The position numbers were made by a program, and so were the translations under genes. From assembly GCA_021234155.1 (NCBI GenBank), contig JAJEKV010000038.1, positions 10,179,937 to 10,243,936 on the forward strand: DNA of 64,000 bases, given 5' to 3'. The stretch comes from Isoetes taiwanensis (lineage: Eukaryota; Streptophyta; Lycopodiopsida; Isoetales; Isoetaceae). Below are positions 35,080 to 48,550 of this stretch, piece after piece; positions within the stretch are counted from its first letter, which is position 1; the number at the start of each line of letters is the position of its first letter. The notes beneath the pieces were generated by a model. The model was not told the DNA's origin. It did not search any database and saw only the letters and a list, made by a program, of their open reading frames with translations.

Positions 35080-35859
35080 ACTAGTGTTACGTGGATATGA
35101 GGTCGCCTGGAATTTTAGCACCAAACAAGGCGCTCGTGATCGCTTTTTAGCATGCATTAAGGACCGTGAAGTTCATAATCGCTAATTTGCAAAGAGAGTA
35201 TGTCTGGTTGAGGGTGAGATTTCAGTTATATTATTTCTTGGATTCAATGGAATGTTGGAACTGGTCTCTAGCTTCAAAAATGCTGATTTTGACACTTGCC
35301 ATGAGTTGGTGGTGAACAAGTACAATATGCTACCCGGCATACATATTGTCACGACAAGAAGGATTTACATGATCTTTTGGCCTTTGTTAAAGGACTCACA
35401 GTGCTTGAAGGACAAAATAATATTAAACCATGCACGTTTATCCCTACTTCAAAGAGTTCTGAAGCAGTAAAACAGACTGAGCAGCCTATGGTTTTGGATA
35501 ATTGTTTATTTGATATAGAAGGTTTGGATGAGGATTGCATGACTTCTAAAAATAGTGATGGAATTAGTGAATGCTTCCCTGAAATGGATGAAGATGCTAA
35601 AGTTAGGGACCTGCTGGATGAGTATAGTATTAAAGAGATGAACTTTTTCAATTGTGGCTGTTTTCCTATCATGTCATTCAGAAATATTGAGATTCATGGT
35701 GAACAGTTTGAACAAACCCTTTGGGCCAGCAAAAATTTAGGGATTGTTGCTCCTATCAGCAAGGAATCATGGATAAAATTGGCCGTGCTCAATAAAGATG
35801 AAGTGCTGAAAGTCAAGCAGATGCTATTGCATTTACCAAGCATATTAGAAGATCTATGA
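35080..35859 (+). pseudogene. Element N-terminal region, plus copy
   Basis: One frame gives RGYEVAWNFSTKQGARDRF, a stop at 35183-35185, then VILFLGFNGMLELVSSFKNA. After a shift near 35350 the frame 35377-35859 gives HDLLAFVKGLTVLEG-type sequence, DNCLFDIEGLDED, EYSIKEMNFFNCGCFPIMSF, and EQTLWASKNLGIVAPISKES. The minus copy has NCLFDISKLPEE, DYNIKALTLTNCGTCPVMSL and KQALWEAKNLGILAPISSDT. Preservation of the same words in two diverged copies shows this was a real protein. I do not recognise the domain; its role may be RNA or nucleic-acid binding (inference). Confidence 0.65.
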
Positions 35860-36179
35860 ATTCAAGCTTCCCTTTGATCCGAAATCACCAAAAAGACCCG
35901 CCGATAGGGACCGCTTTCTATGTTGGTCGTAAGGGCCATATGGCCAAAGTTGAAGAGAAAAGAAATGATTTCTATTTGAAAAGGATTTTTAGGACTTACT
36001 GCCCGTTCTTCAAATGTGATTGTGATAAGATATGTGATGATAAATGCGCTGACAATATCATTTGGTTTGATCACATGATTTGGTTTATGGCAAATAACCT
36101 CGAAAAGATCCGCCTCGAAAGCAGTAAGATTCAAATGAGATTTGCTCTCATATCTAACTTTTCGCTACCGAACCCATGA
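35856..36179 (+). pseudogene. Element Cys-rich segment, plus copy
   Basis: It reads FYVGRKGHMAKVEEKRND, then FRTYCPFFKCDCDKICDDKC and DNIIWFDHMIWFMANNLEKI. The pattern CPFxKCxCDK followed by further Cys and WFDH is repeated in the minus-strand element (CPFTKCKCDKF, NIAWFDHAVG). The cysteine spacing suggests a metal-binding knuckle (inference). The frame overlaps the preceding segment by a few bases, which points to one former continuous ORF. Confidence 0.6.
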
Positions 36180-36600
36180 AAGGGGTTGTGCTGTCATATA
36201 TTGGATACTTAAACTTGAGGGAACTCATGTTTAGAATGACTCATAAGTCGGCTGAAAACATCAACCAGAATCAAAAATGAGTTTGGCGATCCAAGGCGCT
36301 TGATATCATTGAAAAAACGATCTAAGATCTAAGAAATTTTAATTGAGCATATGCATGATAAAAGAGTATGGGATTTGTTCGACCTACAAAAGAAGACTCC
36401 TCCCAAAGAATATTACATATGGAATTCTCGTGCCTCCTAAGTTGGCAAAGTGCTCCATGGCAAATATTATCGAATTTCGCCCGTACCATTGAATCGATGC
36501 AAGAGCCAAGGTGACTGGTAATAAGTCAATTATCGACGCACGTGCCAAGGGTAATTAAACCAAGTTAGTTTTTATTTTCTCGATTGAAAGCCCGTGGTAC

Positions 36601-37323
36601 TTGTGCATGCATTGCATTACTTTTGGCCTCAGTGCCTTACTTTACCGGGACTTGTCCCAAATTATACTGGCCGTATTTTCTGATTACTGTTTTTTGATTA
36701 AACAGATTAAAAGAAGGGAACTATCTTCAGGGATTGATGGAAGACTTAAACTGAGAACTGTGAAGGAAAATGTTAAAAGTAAATATATCCACTTTACTTA
36801 TTTTTCTAAAGTAGTGGACAAAATAAGGTTTAGCAAGACTTTAAAACTGCTTTTATGTAGGTTTTTTGGCAATCAAGGATATGATATGTGGGAAAACACT
36901 GTTTTTGGATGGAAATATTCTTCTAGTTTGGAAGATCTATGTTACAAACCTAAATTTGTCTTTGCTGATAATAAGATTCCAGCATGTCCATGTTCTATCC
37001 CGAGACTTAAAAAATTCATAGACCCCAGTATTGGGCATATTAGGACAACAGACATAAATATTGTGCATAGCAAAGGACTCAGAAATTGGTTTTCATGTGG
37101 GTTGAACTATATACCTGATTCTCCCTTTACCTTGGAGCAATTCAAAAAAGAGATGAAAAATACAATTGATGAATTCTTTAATGTGCACAGGAATACATTA
37201 TGTAATTTTGAGGATGGTTATGTGGAGGAATGTAAAAATGTCTTAAGGAAGGAGACAAAATGGATGGCTAAATACTTCATTGAAAGTAATTTTGAAGTTA
37301 AGAAGAAATTCTCATACAGATGA
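36601..37323 (+). pseudogene. Element linker segment before RT, plus copy
   Basis: 240 codons. Its C-terminal half reads DINIVHSKGLRNWFSCGLNY, then IPDSPFTLEQFKKEMKNTID. The LxxGLxxIPxxPFT pattern matches the segment just before the RT core in Penelope-like and related reverse transcriptases, and the minus copy near 46.05 kb (RKWLKIGLNHIPDKPFTICQ). The N-terminal half includes LCYKPKFVFADNKIPACPC, mirrored by LYKPRDIFGGMNKLHA in the minus copy. No independent function is assigned. Confidence 0.6.
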
Positions 37324-37348
37324 AAATCTGCTAAAAAAATTGACATGG

Positions 37349-38345
37349 TTAATGTGATAACTGTGACATTTCTGGAGTGGATAAAGCAGGGAATAATCCG
37401 TCATTTATATGTCCATTGCACATTAGAAATGAAGCTGATAAGAGACTAAGCAGCAGTGACTTCTCTATAAACTTGGTTTCTCGTGAGCAGCTTATTATAC
37501 AGGTTAGTACAGAATTATCTAAGTTACTTGGTGATGAGATTTCCTCAAGCACTGAATTACCTTTATCTTATGGGCATATTTAAAGCCCACAAAGGAGAAT
37601 ACTGGTGGATTACAAATGCTCATGATACCATTTTTTCTATTGCTGCTTCTATATTATTTGCAGGTCTAAATTTGATCTTAGAGGCATGGCCTTCCATCTG
37701 CTATGAACTGGGGTAAAACTCGGGAAATTTTTCCGTAAAAATAAAAATCAAGGCATCATGGATTATCACCAAGATATGATGTGGTATGTAACTTACCCAA
37801 AATCAATGATATTTTGTGGCGTATATAACTAAATGTTATGAAAACATACCATTGCTGTGGTAACGATGGTATCCAGAATGTGATAGAGGAAATTAGTATG
37901 TCGACTGAATCACATGAGATCACGCCATAATCGGGTATGACATGTGGTATAGGATTCTAGAAAACTCTAAGGTTATCATGGAATGGAAGATTAGGACACC
38001 GCATCACAATGGTCGAAAAGGATGGATATGGGTCTATTCATAGCACTTAATAAATGGCTTCTAAGCAATTGCTTCCTTTCAATGCACAATGGCATCCGGA
38101 GATGTTAAAGGTATCCCTATGGATTTGCATCAAGTCCTACCGTAATTTATACCTTGCTTGGTTTGAGTTGAAGTTTATCTTGAGACTAATTAATGAAGGT
38201 AAATTGAAGGAAGCCGCTGTCTTCAATCATACATTCCTAAGACATTGATGATCTACTACATCAACAACCCATACATTCTCAAGTTTCTAGCCAGGTGCTA
38301 GGTGTTTGGAGTAATAGTGTTTGCTAGATTAGATCCTAGTAAATA
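37349..38345 (+). pseudogene. Element reverse transcriptase, plus copy (truncated)
   Basis: RT1 region: SGVDKAGNNPSFICPLHIRN (37370-37430). RT2 region: LYLMGIFKAHKGEYWWITNA (37562-37620). Motif A: CYENIPLL near 37840, read with a frame change. Motif B: GIPM followed by FELKFILRLINEGKLKEAA (38105-38220). Motif C: IDDL near 38247, then INNPYILKFL. All are diagnostic RT positions, spread over several frames. The sequence after YIDD is lost at the (AT)n tract. Non-functional. Confidence 0.65.
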
Positions 38346-38349
38346 GTTA

Positions 38350-38350
<1 letters not shown>

Positions 38351-38386
<36 letters not shown>
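38351..38386. repeat. (AT)n microsatellite at the 3' end of the plus-strand element
   Basis: About 18 TA units directly at the point where RT homology stops. Confidence 0.95.
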
Positions 38387-38388
<2 letters not shown>

Positions 38389-38639
38389 AGTTTTTGTACT
38401 ATCAATGGGTTTGTCAACTATGGTCTATAAACATCTCTGAGTAAAAAATTCAAGCTTGAAAGGATTAGTATTAAAGTTGAGTGCCAATAATTAGGTTAGA
38501 AGAAGTCATAGGTCGATAATAAAGTCTTGTTTGTTCAAGTCAATTCAAGTGAGTTGCACACATGACCTTATTGATCCAATCCCTAGGCTTTATAAGCTTG
38601 GAAGCTTCAACTTTGTTGTTCCACGCCATCTTATAAGAG

Positions 38640-39510
38640 GCATGGTGAAAGATTCCCTTAGATTCTTAAGATTCTATAAAGATTCCCCTACATTTCAAGA
38701 TTATCTCAAGGTTCCTTTAGATTCTCGTAATATTCTATGTAGATTCTCTTTATTCCTCAGAGATTTTATGAAGATTCCCTAGATTCTCCAAGATTCTATC
38801 AAGATTCCTCCTCAATTCTCAAAGATTTTATAAACATTTCCTTAGATTCCCTAGATTCCTAAGATTCTCTTGAGATTCCCTACATTTTCAAAGATTATCC
38901 CAAGATTCCTCTAGATTTTCCAAGATTCCATGTAGATTCTCTTAGGTTTTCAAAGATTCTATAAAGATTCCTCTAGAATCCCTAAGATTCTCTCAACATT
39001 CCTCTAGATTCTCCAAAATCCCGTGAAGATTCCCCTAGGTTCTCAAAGAATATCCCTTTACTCCTCTAGATTCCCCAAGATTCTATAAAGATTCCCCTAG
39101 ATTACCCAAGATTCTATGAAGATTCTCTTAGATTCCATCAAGATTCCCTTAGATTTTCAAAAATTTTAAGAAGATTCCTAGATTCCCAAAAAGATTCTCT
39201 TAGATTCCTTTTAAGTTCTACAAAGATTCCCCTACATTCTAAGATCCTACAAAGATTCCCCCTAGATTTTATTAAAATTCTCCAAGATTTCTAAGATTCC
39301 ATCTAGATTCCCATAATTTTAAAGATTTCATGAAGACCTCTAGATTGTCCTAGATTCCCAAAGATTTGTTTGAGATTCCTTAAGATTCTCTCAATATTCT
39401 CCTAGATTCTAAAACACATTTCAAGATTCCTCTAGATTCTTCAAGATTCTAGGAAGATTCTACTACATTCCCTCAACTTACCATAGATTCCTTGAAACTC
39501 AAGATTCCAA
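38640..39510 (+). repeat. GATTC-rich short-period array
   Basis: About 870 bp made of AGATTCC/AGATTCT words spaced 9-11 nt apart, grouped in a loose ~31-bp higher unit (AAGATTCTATAAAGATTCC, then TCTAGATTCTCC). Individual copies are strongly diverged. The same array type recurs inverted at 63220-63600, briefly at 40125-40250, and in a weak form at 55370-55500. Confidence 0.8.
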
Positions 39511-39514
39511 GAAA

Positions 39515-40125
39515 ATTTAGTGCCCGATCACGCCATTCCAATCATGACAAAAATAGTGTCAAAGCACCACCTTTGGAAAGGTCGCGACGAGAGGAATCCA
39601 ACGGCCAGAGGCCCCACCTCTATCCTAATTTCACCAAGAAGCTACTTGCTCGAGGGCTTATTAAACAAAAGGAAACTTCCTAGAAAGTCCATTCATAAAT
39701 ACTTTGCCACCTCACTAACCTTTTTATTAATGAGGGTGCCTTTTTTAATAATGAGGGTGGCACTCACCCTTTTTAAAAGAAAAAAATCAATTTAATATTA
39801 AAAAGTTAATGGCTGGTGATTTATGCTCACCTTTAATCTAATCTGAGATCTGGCCGCAACTTTTTTTTTTTGGCACCTTCCTCGCACCTTCTTCACAAAA
39901 ATCAAGGGCTAGATTGATTCTCCCCTTTCGATCCAACTGCCGGATGTGGTGCATGCCCCCATGCATGCCCATCATGGCCATCCATGCACCTCTGAGGTGG
40001 CATTATCTTGGCCTTTCATTTTCGTGATTGGACTACCGGGATGAATTCTATGAACATGGGTAATGGGATGACAAAACACACATCTAATACCCAGATATAT
40101 AGGGTTTGGGCTCGTGACCCTCTGC
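39515..40125 (+). repeat. Tandem ~0.7-kb unit A
   Basis: It opens with CGATCACGCCATTCCAATC and contains GACGAGAGGAATCCAACGG, TTATTAATGAGGGTGCC-type strings and the ATGCATGCCC cluster (39953-39980). It ends with CACACATCTAATACCCAGAT. Unit B repeats it at a 738-bp offset. Confidence 0.75.
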
Positions 40126-40850
40126 ATACCAGATTCTCCTAGATTCTAAAACACATTTCAAGATTCCTAGATTCTTCAAGATTCTACTAAGATTCTACTA
40201 CATTCCCTCAACTTACCATAGATTCCTTGAAACCTCAAGATTCCAAGAAAATTTTAGTATTCGATCACGCTGGCTCTAATCATGACAAAAAATAGTGTCA
40301 AAGCACCACTCCTTGGAAAGATCTCGACGAGAGGAATCCAACGGGCAGAGGGCCCCACCTCTATCCCAACCCCCATCGGGCAAGCTACTGCCTTCGGGCT
40401 GCCATTACCTTCCTAGAAAGTCCATTCATAAATACTTGCCACCTCACTACCTTTTTTTATTAATGAGGGTGCCTTTTTTATTAATGAGGGTGCCACCTCA
40501 CCCCTTTAAAAGAAAAATCAATTTAATATTAAAAAGTTAATGGTTAGGATTTATGCTCACCTTTTAATCTAACGCTTGAGATCTCACGCACTTCAACTTT
40601 TTTTGGCACCTTCCTTGCACCTTCTTCACAAAAATCAAGGGCTAGGATTGATTCTCCCTTTCGATCCAACGGTTCGGGATGTGGTGCATGCCCCCATGCA
40701 TGCCCATCATGGCCATCCATGCACCCTCTTGAGGTGGCATTATCTTGGCCTTTCATTTCGCGATTGGACGGCCGGGATGAATCTCTATGAACACGGGCAA
40801 TGGGATGACAAAACACACATCTAATACCAGATATATATTAAGTGATATAT
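40126..40850 (+). repeat. Tandem ~0.7-kb unit B
   Basis: It starts with a short GATTC-array remnant (40126-40250), then repeats unit A in order. It ends with CACACATCTAATACCAGAT at about 40815. Confidence 0.75.
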
Positions 40851-41490
40851 ATATATCTACGGCAAGGGTCCCACCTTCATCCCACCCCCCCACAAAACTT
40901 CGCCCTCAAGACGACATATAAAATGAAGCCTTCCTAGAAATCCACTCATAAATGTTGGTGTCACATCACTACTTTTTTTATTAAATAAGGGTGCCACCTC
41001 ACCTCCTTTAATAAAAATTGCATTTAAATAAAAATACTTAATGGCCAAGATTTCACCTCCCCTTTTGATCCAATGGGAGAGATTGGTTGCACCAAAAAGC
41101 ATTTGCACTCTCTAAAAAATTAATATAGGCAAAAGAATTAATATTTATTAATATAGGCAATTAAAATCTTGTCACCTCATAACTTAGCATTTAATGTATT
41201 TAGGTAGAATTAAATGCCTATTTTGACAACCAAGATTAAATTTCCCTTTAATTCTATGGAAGGAAACTTCCTTGCACTCTCCCTAAAAGAAATCAAGGGC
41301 CACGACAAAGGTCTCGATCGACCCAGTAGATGGGGTGCATGCCCCATGCATGCCCCATGCATGCCCCCATCAAATCCAAGGGCTATTGTCGCACACCTCG
41401 TAAAATGGACTACCGGGATGAATCTCTACAAAGATTCACCCCCATAGGACACATCCAATAATTCAGATATATATAATATTCTCAATATGA
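40851..41490 (+). repeat. Tandem ~0.7-kb unit C (diverged subtype, 5' shortened)
   Basis: It shares the frame of units A and B (GGGTCCCACCTTCATCCC, TCCACTCATAAATG, the CATGCATGCCCC cluster, ACACATCCAATAATT) but is a distinct subtype. It is closest to unit D, at a 720-bp offset. Confidence 0.75.

Positions 41491-44243
<2,753 letters not shown>

Positions 44244-44268
<25 letters not shown>
44244..44268. repeat. (AT)n microsatellite between RT coding and left repeat
   Basis: About 25 bp of alternating AT at the inner edge of the left direct repeat. Confidence 0.9.
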
Positions 44269-44357
44269 AGCTAACCCCTCCTCACGGACAGCCAGGGAGA
44301 ACCTTAGTGATATAGGGGATGAGGATCCCTATACCTAGGGACCCCCCGCCACTGTAC

Positions 44358-45182
44358 TTAATGTGTAGTAAAGCAAACAAGAATTACCCAGATGTATTCG
44401 GCCCAACCAAGAATAGCCATGTCGTACTTGAGTCCTGGAAATTTTCCAGAGTTTATTGTTTTGTTAACCACGTACCAAACATCTTCAGCTTTGAATCCTT
44501 TATCAATGAACGTGGTGATAAGTCTGTGTACATCTGCAGCTGCATTTATTGGGCTGCTGTTTGTATACAAACAAGGTTGTATTTGTGAGACAATCACATT
44601 CCTGGCCATTAGGTATGGCCTACATCCTGATGCATGTCCAAATTTTGAAGCAACAAAAGGCAATATATCCCTTTTGTCATACTTATGGGTCTCGAAAATG
44701 CCATTCACTGGGTCATTGACTTCAATAGTCATGTTTAGGAAGTTGGCTTTTTCACCAACTTTTTTATTGCTGTCTGGACATGACCGATATGTCGTCTCGT
44801 CTTTGATAGTGATGTACTTGAGATCGTATATCTGTATGCCATTATTACCCTGTGTTTCTAAACCCAGGTATTTCCTGATGTATCTGTTATTCAGGCTTGT
44901 CATATCGTCAATATATCTAAACGTATCCCTGAATGCTGCAGCTGCTTCCATATCCCCAATGTTAATCAATTTCATTATAAAATTTAACTCATGCCATGTT
45001 AGTGGCAAAGTTGCACCAAGCGTGGCTTTTGATGCAAAACCCATGGGGATACCCATGGTTTGTTTCCACAATCTACTTCCCATTTGCAAATAACAGTTTT
45101 GTAGTAACCATGAATTCATGCAGCAAAAACCAGCTTCATTAATACTTACCCATTTCTTGCTCTCTGCATTGTGTCCTTCCAT
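44358..45182 (-). pseudogene. Element reverse transcriptase core, minus copy
   Basis: A 274-codon frame. Residues 42-50 TMGIPMGFA (motif B); 89-93 RYIDD (motif C, plus-strand 44904-44918), preceded by the WHELNFIMKLINIGDME helix; 147-153 NFLNMTI (motif D/E region); 167-175 KYDKRDILP; then VIVSQIQPCLYT. The GIPMG...RYIDD...FLN...YDKRD series matches a broad RT group allied to Penelope-like elements. Motif A (DVFS, then CYETIPIEG) lies just upstream at about 45.34 kb across a frame break. This is the best-preserved catalytic region in the window. A matching tail is lost in the plus copy. Confidence 0.75.
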
Positions 45183-47364
45183 TCCAGAATTATTTCTCCA
45201 TTGTCCTTCGCTTTATACCACATTTGGTGATTTTGTTCTTAGCTTTTCTGATGTTCCCAAATTACCTTAGCCATTTGGGTTAATATTGCAAATGCCGCTT
45301 TTTCCTTCAATTGGGATGGTCTCATAGCACTGAAAACATCCGCTACAAAGACTTTTGACTTTTTGGTAGATTACATACCACATCGATATTGAATTAACAG
45401 TCCAAGATGCTCTAATCTTCTTTTTCAAGAAGTTAATTTTTGCCGCCTTTATTTTCACATACATTTGGCCAAATTTTAAATGTGTTTAGGGCAAAGCAGC
45501 CTTTAAGAGATGCTAGTTGTAAAAGATGGAATCATGAGCACCGGTGATCCATCTATAGGTTCTTTTTGCGCTTTAAACATCAAGCTAACGTAAAGGGTAG
45601 GTTATCATATAACATGGGCCAGTCCCCAATGAGTTCTTGATTTTGCATATCACGCTTTTTTAATGTCCAAGCAAGCCACCGCTTTGATTTCCATAAAGTC
45701 ATTGCTAGCTAATCTCTTCATAGCTTGATCCCCGATATATTTGGGGCATATAAAACATGGGTTGTTTGTAGCTTTATCCACACCGGAAGTGTAGATTTTT
45801 GACTATCCACTCAATGTTCTTAGTGACCGCTTTCATCCACCATCCAAACTTTGTCTTCTTTGGATCCATTATTCTTGATAATTGCTTTTGCCGCTTTTAC
45901 AACCGCTCGATAATTTGTCTCTTTATATCAAGAATCCGCTTGTTTTTGATGCCATATAAGCTATACTTATGTAGCTCTCAAAAACTGCTCAACAGCTTTT
46001 GTAATTTCATACCTGAATTGGCATATAGTAAAGGGCTTGTCCGGTATGTGGTTAAGCCCTATCTTTAACCATTTCCTAATATCGGACTATGCACAATCCC
46101 CGTGTCGCTGGTTTGAATGTGCCCTCAGATCCGGGAGATAAATCTCTTAAGGGATGGGTTATCGCATGGGCATGTAGTTTGTTCATGCCCCCAAAAATGT
46201 CTCTTGGTTTATAGAGCATGCTCTTCAAATTAGCTTGTGTAGGTCCAACCAAAGGTCGCTCCATCCATAATCTCTTTGTCCTATACTTTTAAGTTCTTGG
46301 CCTAGTACCCCTAAAAAAGATCTTAGGTATCTTTATTTTATCTACAATCTTTGAGAAGAACTTGAAATGTACAAACTTTTTTTTTTTTTAGATCTCAGAG
46401 GTCCCGATGGCCCATCTACCTCAAATTTTTTATCGAGTCTGCCACCGGCCTCGTTATATAGTATTAACCGTGGTTAGTATTGAATAACTCATGAGAGAGG
46501 TCAAGGATGTTTTTTTTGATCAATCCATGATTAGTAGCAAAAGCTTGCCTTTATATACCGTGGGCTCATAGGCAACTATTTATGGCCATATCGGGTATTT
46601 TTTTGTTTGGTTTAAAAATATAGGAAATCTACCCATTCCGCTTATAGTAAAAAAACCACTATAGTATTCATATCTATGCCGAAAGAAAATCAATTATAAC
46701 TTTTAAGAATAATTAAAGTAATTTACTTACTTGCATGTGTTCAAAAGGAGATTTTTGTTGGTGCCATTTCATTGCTCGCTAGGTCCAAGATCATGCTTGT
46801 CGATGATTGCTCATCGTTCATTCCCCTGCATCAACAATCTCAACAGATTCTTGATCAACTACTTATAGGTGCAAGAGGGAGTATTGCCCCCACTTGTATT
46901 CCTTAGTCGCTTTGGAGGCATGTATATCCAGATTTCCTCTTCTTCACTAGTTTCCACCTTCTTTTATGAGTTCCTTTGAAAGTGTTACCATCCAGATCCG
47001 TAGGGGCCGTGACCGCTAGAAAGCTTGCATTCTTAATTGTCTTTTTCCAAGATGTCCACCAGCCTTTGTGTTGCCAAATTCCGCCTTTGAAGTCGGGCCC
47101 TTTGCTTTCTCGCCATTCCGCTGGTCATTTTATGAGTACTTCCCTAACCTTGAGGTATGCCAGAATGCTATTGCACCCTTTCTCATGGTTTTGAGTTCAT
47201 GATGTTGTAAAACCGATGGAACCTCGGCCAAGCAGCCTATCATTAGGCCGTAACTTATCTCAGATCGTTTCATCATGTACCGACGGCATGATCGAACCAC
47301 GCTATGTTGTCATTACAACTGTACTATCATTGGTTCCAAAGCCGGACTTTTAAATTTGTCACAT
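45183..47364 (-). pseudogene. Element linker and RT N-terminal half, minus copy, degenerate
   Basis: It is read on the minus strand in pieces. Motif A CYETIPIEGKSG at 45.34-45.3 kb; RKWLKIGLNHIPDKPFTICQ at about 46.07 kb; LYKPRDIFGGMNKLHA at about 46.2 kb; NIAWFDHAVG at about 47.3 kb; CPFTKCKCDKF at about 47.38 kb. The order is the same as in the plus copy. Many frameshifts separate the pieces, and the RT1-RT2 part is not clearly readable. Confidence 0.55.
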
Positions 47365-48438
47365 TTACATTTCGTAAATGGACAAAGGTTCTCCGAGTTT
47401 CACCATGTAGAATGGGTCTCTCTGCTCGCTTTTTTGGCCATATGGCCTTTTTTGTCCAAGGAAGATGCCATTGTCTTTATTACATTTTTTGCCAAAGAAC
47501 TTTGTATTTTTGCAACTAAGTTTGACTTCCTCTTTTCCAATTCTTCGCTGAAGTTCATGGCATCCCTTATGAGCCTCGCCCACCTCTCGTGTCGCATTAT
47601 TGCGCAGCATCTTCCATGTATCAGAGCTTATAGGGGCCAGAATGCCCAGATTTTTAGCCTCCCATAAAGCTTGTTTGTACTTGACTCCATGTAATTCGAC
47701 TAGTCTGAGTGACATAACTGGGCACGTACCACAATTGGTCAATGTAAGGGCTTTGATATTATAGTCTTCCAATAGAGTGCTTGTTTGCTGGATTTTTTCC
47801 TCTGCTTTTTTGCTTGTGTCAGGTTTGATAATAGCCTTTCTTTTCTCCTCTGGTAGTTTACTAATGTCAAAGAGACAATTAGTAAGTTTTACTGGTTCCT
47901 CTTCTTTTGGTACTTCCTTATGTATATGTTTGTTTTTCACCCTTGGGTGTGAAACTTTGAACTCATTGGCGAGTTCCAGTGCTGTAGTACATTTTATGAA
48001 TGTCAAGACATCCATGATTTCTTTCTCATCTGCTTCTGCATGTGCTGTGGGTAAGGCTTGATATACCTCATCGATCAGCTGCATATATGCTATCTTGTCA
48101 TCCCCAACATTATTGATCTTAGTAACCAGGTTGAACATATTATTAATGCCAAGAAAGGTTATGGCAGAAATCTCATCTTCTCCAATATAGGCTTCTTTTT
48201 TGAGAAAATAGCTATGAACTTCAGTATTGAGTAGGCATCCCAGCACCATTTGTACTGCTTTGTTGGGTGGTACTATTCTGGAATAACCATATCCATATTC
48301 AGCCACTTCTGCATTCACTTGGAGTACCATTCGTGATGAAACAGTGTGTAGGCTTGTCTGGCCGACAAGACGGGCTTCATTATCGCTATTTATGATAACC
48401 CTCCTATAAAATTTCACACTTAATTTAGTCAATGACAT
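47365..48438 (-). pseudogene. Element N-terminal region, minus copy
   Basis: The frame is open to 48516, but the first ATG is at 48438, giving MSLTKLSVKFYRR. In order: EYGYGYSRIVPPNKAVQ, ISAITFLGINNMFNLVTKIN, EKEIMDVLTFIKCTTALELA, LTNCLFDISKLPEEKRK, a Lys/Glu-rich spacer, DYNIKALTLTNCGTCPVMSL, KQALWEAKNLGILAPISSDT. It then shifts frame near 47.4 kb, where the CPFTKCKCDK motif is expected. It is collinear with the plus copy at 35.08-35.86 kb. The domain is not recognised. Confidence 0.65.
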
Positions 48439-48550
48439 AACATCCTTATTTGCGAATATTTTACTTGTCAATGGATCATTTCTAGCGCATCGCTTTTTAA
48501 GAGTCAAGGCCCACACCCGCTATATACTGTGTACCAAATCGAGAATATAT

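Larger units (their letters stand above)
34967..38350 (+). mobile_element. Penelope-like retroelement, plus-strand copy (3' truncated)
   Basis: A chain of open segments homologous, in the same order, to the minus-strand element at 44.3-48.5 kb: N-terminal region, Cys-rich motif, linker, then RT motifs up to YIDD. It stops a short way past YIDD and runs into (AT)n at 38351, so the RT thumb and C-terminus are missing. At least six frame breaks or stops separate the segments. Confidence 0.72.

Noticed and set aside
38640-39510. GATTC array as a CRISPR array
   Set aside because: Repeat words are 5-7 nt, spacers are similar to each other, there are no cas genes, and the genome is eukaryotic.
44392-45093. 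233-codon plus-strand frame
   Set aside because: Antisense shadow of the reverse transcriptase core, which carries clear catalytic motifs on the minus strand.
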